A DNA stretch of 31,509 bases from a virus, in IMG/VR virus record IMGVR_UViG_3300031607_000012, positions 1 to 31,509 of that record; one strand, given 5' to 3'. This document shows, piece by piece, positions 29,092 to 31,509 of this stretch; the first letter of the stretch is position 1; each line of letters opens with the position of its first letter. The notes under the pieces are model-generated. The model searched no databases. It was not told where the DNA came from and saw only the letters and a program-made list of their open reading frames with translations. The position numbers and the translations under genes were made by a program.

Positions 29092-29103
29092 GGCGGCAGC
29101 TCC

Positions 29104-30024
29104 TTATGAACTGGTAACGTGAATGACGCGGGCGTAACTGGCACTGTCCCAGACAAGCCCAGCCTCCAGTGTACCAACCCAGCCTGTATCGCGGAAACGC
29201 CCCAGGTCTTGGGGAATGCCTGCACGCAATTCCGGCTCATCGACTGTAGCCATGACCACCGCGTCCGAACCGAAGGCAACCGCTTCACCCAGGATACCAC
29301 CAGAGCCTAAACTATCGCTCAGGGCGTCTGAGTTGTTGCTTTCGACTAACATGAAGCCTTCAACATCTTTCAGACGGCCGTTGACCATCGGAGCAGACGT
29401 GGTGGGGGCGAACCAATCTTTGTATTCCGGGTCGTTTTTAAGACCCCGGGCAGCCTTAGTCGACAAAATCATGCCGTACAGGCCGTTGCGGTACTTCGGA
29501 ACTTTCAGATAACGCAGTTCGTCGTGGATTTTGCGCAGGTCAGCAATAGTCAGGTTACTATCAGCCTGAGTGCTTGGCGTGCCATCCGTGTCGAACGCGC
29601 CGCCACTGGCCGTTGGAATGTACTTGTAGACAGTCGCCTTGAAAGCATCCGCTACCATGTCATCCATCGTCAGTGCCATCTGGTCGCGCAGCACGCGTTG
29701 GAACTGGTTGTTCAGGTCAAAGTGCGTGAGGTTCTTTTCAAAATCCGTCATCGGAATCTTGAAACCCCATTCAGACACAATAATCTGTTTGGTGTCGATC
29801 AGTGGGCGACCACTGGGCAAGCGGTCAAGCTCGCTGACGCGGTTCGCTTTGGCGAGTGGAAAGACGCGAGTGATTGTTAAGGACTGGCCCTTGCCACGCC
29901 CAAATCCGCCTTCTGCACGGGCGTACCGGGCAAAAACGGTGTCAGCAATCGCTGCCTCACGAATCTTTGAACTCATGTGGTGGTCTTTGTAGACCCCTGT
30001 GGGTGCATCCCAGGTCCAGGCCAT
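29104..30024 (-). CDS. Major capsid protein (HK97-fold type)
   Basis: The main coat protein of the virion, 306 aa. The usual layout is visible: an N-terminal part with RVSELDRLPSGRPLIDTKQI, then VSEWGFKIPMTDFEKNLTHF with a long helix (NNQFQRVLRDQMALTMDDMV), a peripheral domain (IADLRKIHDELRYLKVPKYR, GLYGMILSTKAARGLKND) and a late GILGEAVAFGSDAVVMAT segment. These resemble N4 gp56-type and related HK97-fold coats, though the precise family is uncertain. The scaffold gene is 12 bp upstream. The ribosome-binding site is AGAGGA. No procapsid protease was recognised in the visible part. Confidence 0.85.
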   Translation of the reverse strand: MAWTWDAPTGVYKDHHMSSKIREAAIADTVFARYARAEGGFGRGKGQSLTITRVFPLAKANRVSELDRLPSGRPLIDTKQIIVSEWGFKIPMTDFEKNLTHFDLNNQFQRVLRDQMALTMDDMVADAFKATVYKYIPTASGGAFDTDGTPSTQADSNLTIADLRKIHDELRYLKVPKYRNGLYGMILSTKAARGLKNDPEYKDWFAPTTSAPMVNGRLKDVEGFMLVESNNSDALSDSLGSGGILGEAVAFGSDAVVMATVDEPELRAGIPQDLGRFRDTGWVGTLEAGLVWDSASYARVIHVTSS

Positions 30025-30036
30025 GGTGTAATCCTC

Positions 30037-30825
30037 TTAGATCAGTCCGTGTTTCGCTTGTGTTTCTTGCATTTGCGCAATGAAACCTTTGGCGGGCGCC
30101 GCTGCCGGCGTCTTGCCCCGTGGTTTTTTACCCCCTGAAACACCAGCAGTACGGAGCGCAGTAGGGTGAGCACCCTCGCCGTTATCTCCGTCTCCCAGTT
30201 TCAGTTCTTTTTTTATCCGTTCGGCCACGCGAGATTTAAAGTTGGCCGGGTCGGACAAAATAGCTCGCGCCGGGTCAAGACCTTGCGCTCGATATTCACT
30301 GGCGATCAAAGCGGTGGCACCCTGTACCGTTGACTCATAAGTTGCCAAATCAGGGTGCTCCGTTTTAAATTCGTTCCATACTTGGTCCAGACTCTGACTC
30401 TGCCCATTAGAACTCTGTGCACTTTTAGCAGCGTATTCAATAGCTTGCTGCGACTTTTTGGCAATGGCTGTTTTAAATTCGTCAGGTTTTTCGACTGGGT
30501 CAGGTAAGTCATCCCAGTTAACCGGCTCTGGGCCAGTTTCTGCTGGCTGGCCACGGTGCATGAGCTGGTCAATGACCATCTGGTTGTGCTGCTCACGGGA
30601 CGCCCAGCGCGCTTCCTGTGCTTCAAACCGGGCCTGCATAGCATCCAGTTTGGCTTGTACGGGGTCGTCGTCTTCATTACTCGCCGGAGTGGAGCCAGTT
30701 GGCGCTATCGCGTCTTCTTCGTCCAGACCGTTAATGTCATCGCCTATTGGAGGGAACGACACTGCTTCAAGCCCTTCTTCATCAGGGTTCACATCACCTT
30801 GTACCTTCGCGTTTTTGATAGCCAT
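30037..30825 (-). CDS. Capsid scaffolding protein
   Basis: A 262-aa assembly scaffold, inferred from composition and position just before the coat gene. The N-terminal half is acidic (LEAVSFPPIGDDINGLDEED) and the centre is a coiled coil (VQAKLDAMQARFEAQEARWA). Further helices follow (ATALIASEYRAQGLDPARAI), and the basic C-terminus (GGKKPRGKTPAAAPAKGF) ends in a short helix of the type used by scaffolds to bind coat. AAAGG lies upstream of the ATG. No protease motif is visible. Confidence 0.8.
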   Translation of the reverse strand: MAIKNAKVQGDVNPDEEGLEAVSFPPIGDDINGLDEEDAIAPTGSTPASNEDDDPVQAKLDAMQARFEAQEARWASREQHNQMVIDQLMHRGQPAETGPEPVNWDDLPDPVEKPDEFKTAIAKKSQQAIEYAAKSAQSSNGQSQSLDQVWNEFKTEHPDLATYESTVQGATALIASEYRAQGLDPARAILSDPANFKSRVAERIKKELKLGDGDNGEGAHPTALRTAGVSGGKKPRGKTPAAAPAKGFIAQMQETQAKHGLI

Positions 30826-30865
30826 GTGTAAATACCTTTTACTGTCAATGGGAGTATATTTTAAA

Positions 30866-31138
30866 TCAAGGGGAAGTCAAATCGCTTTCAAAACGCTTTG
30901 ACGCCGCTGTGGCCTTGCGTTTGCTCGCTCTTATCGTTCGCTTTAACTGGTCCATAGCATAAAGTTCCATCCATTTCTGAATCGCCAGTTGGGGTTCAAG
31001 CGTTTTCCCCGAGTCCAGCAATTCAAATACTTGGGCCTTGGTGCGCTCCTCACGTTCCTCGAACCGCTTACCAACAGCGGCTTCGAGGCGTTCAGCTATG
31101 TCACCCTGCCCCAGATCAATCAGGTCATCCGCGCTCAT
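30866..31138 (-). CDS. Small helical protein between portal and scaffold (90 aa)
   Basis: A 90-aa charged, almost wholly helical protein (DIAERLEAAVGKRFEEREER; QLAIQKWMELYAMDQLKRTI) with a basic tail. The start overlaps the portal stop (ATGA), so the two are translationally coupled. Function unknown; a portal- or scaffold-binding assembly factor is plausible from position. The 40-bp gap before the scaffold gene is A/T-rich, with no convincing promoter. Confidence 0.7.
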   Translation of the reverse strand: MSADDLIDLGQGDIAERLEAAVGKRFEEREERTKAQVFELLDSGKTLEPQLAIQKWMELYAMDQLKRTIRASKRKATAASKRFESDLTSP

Positions 31139-31509
31139 ATCCCGCCTTCCATTGGGTTAGAAGACTCCCCCGGTGGGCGCGGCTGCGAGCCCTGCGGTTG
31201 CCCTGGCTGCGCGGCGCCCATTACCTGTTGGATCATTTTCTCGCGCTCACTGAGCTGTAATTCCAGCTTGTCCACACCAAACAAAGTAAACATGCGCTCG
31301 ATTAACTGGCCCATGTCCACTTTCTCTAAGAAGGACTTCAACAGAATTTCATTCCCGGAAACCGTCTGAAGCATAGACATTAGGTTGCGCAGTTTGCTTT
31401 GCCGATCAATCAGGCCACTGATAGAGCGAACCTTGAACTTTATCTTACGGGTCCGAAACTCTTCCTTGCGGGCCTGGAGCATCGCCGCCGTTTCAGCACC
31501 CAGCTCTGC
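31135..31509 (-). CDS. Portal protein, C-terminal part (truncated by window edge)
   Basis: Only the last about 124 residues are in the window, and the frame is open to base 31,509. The visible part starts AELGAETAAMLQARKEEFRT. It contains helical segments (IDRQSKLRNLMSMLQTVSGN; LLKSFLEKVDMGQLIERMF) and a Pro/Gly/Gln-rich tail (QPGQPQGSQPRPPGESSN). This matches the C-terminal helices and flexible tail of podoviral portal proteins, which form the ring through which DNA passes. The N-terminal clip and stem cannot be seen. The gene order portal, small protein, scaffold, coat supports the call. Confidence 0.75.
   Translation of the reverse strand, partial: AELGAETAAMLQARKEEFRTRKIKFKVRSISGLIDRQSKLRNLMSMLQTVSGNEILLKSFLEKVDMGQLIERMFTLFGVDKLELQLSEREKMIQQVMGAAQPGQPQGSQPRPPGESSNPMEGGI

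Overview
The window looks like part of the genome of a tailed, probably podovirus-like phage of a Gram-negative (proteobacterial) host. Gene density is very high, with start/stop overlaps (ATGA, TAATG) and few gaps. No integrase, reverse transcriptase, tRNA, CRISPR array or phage RNA polymerase was recognised. Genes lie in two opposed blocks that meet 4 bp apart at about 15,430.

Left block, + strand (1-15,428): early and replication genes. It starts with small unknown proteins, including a duplicated pair (1152-1695) that shares a 55-bp repeat and a common ribosome-binding leader. A protein carrying sliding-clamp signatures follows (1718-2413). Next is a short C5-methyltransferase-like gene bracketed by a 22-bp exact direct repeat, a one-TM protein, a group of Cys-rich zinc-binding-like proteins, and a secreted lytic-transglycosylase-like protein. 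The replication core is family A DNA polymerase with 3'-5' exonuclease, a Cas4/RecB-like PD-(D/E)XK nuclease with four Cys, a VRR-NUC nuclease, an SNF2-type helicase with a degenerate motif VI, a conserved small protein, an excisionase-like HTH protein, a zinc-containing acidic-tailed protein that may bind ssDNA, a Cro-like HTH protein, and a 916-aa primase-helicase fusion.

Right block, - strand (31,509-15,433, transcribed right to left): virion and lysis genes. The order is portal C-terminus (cut by the window edge), a 90-aa protein, scaffold, major capsid protein, three small head-associated proteins, a possible 21-aa basic ORF and a good intrinsic terminator. Then come a head-tail adaptor, a chimeric tail fibre, a 615-aa tail protein, four small tail-region proteins, a seven-bladed beta-propeller, a GNAT-like protein, three large probable ejection proteins, a holin-like protein, an M15 endolysin and a DUF1353 protein. 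Terminase and the portal N-terminus should lie just beyond the right edge.

The strongest unusual signals are: (i) the methyltransferase gene whose start and stop codons both lie inside copies of a 22-bp direct repeat, so recombination would remove it cleanly; (ii) an A/T-rich, internally repeated beta-propeller gene inside the virion operon; (iii) a tail fibre with an A/T-rich tip joined to a G/C-rich base; (iv) a clamp-like protein with apparently only one clamp domain; and (v) a secreted muralytic-like enzyme encoded in the early block, away from the holin/endolysin cassette.
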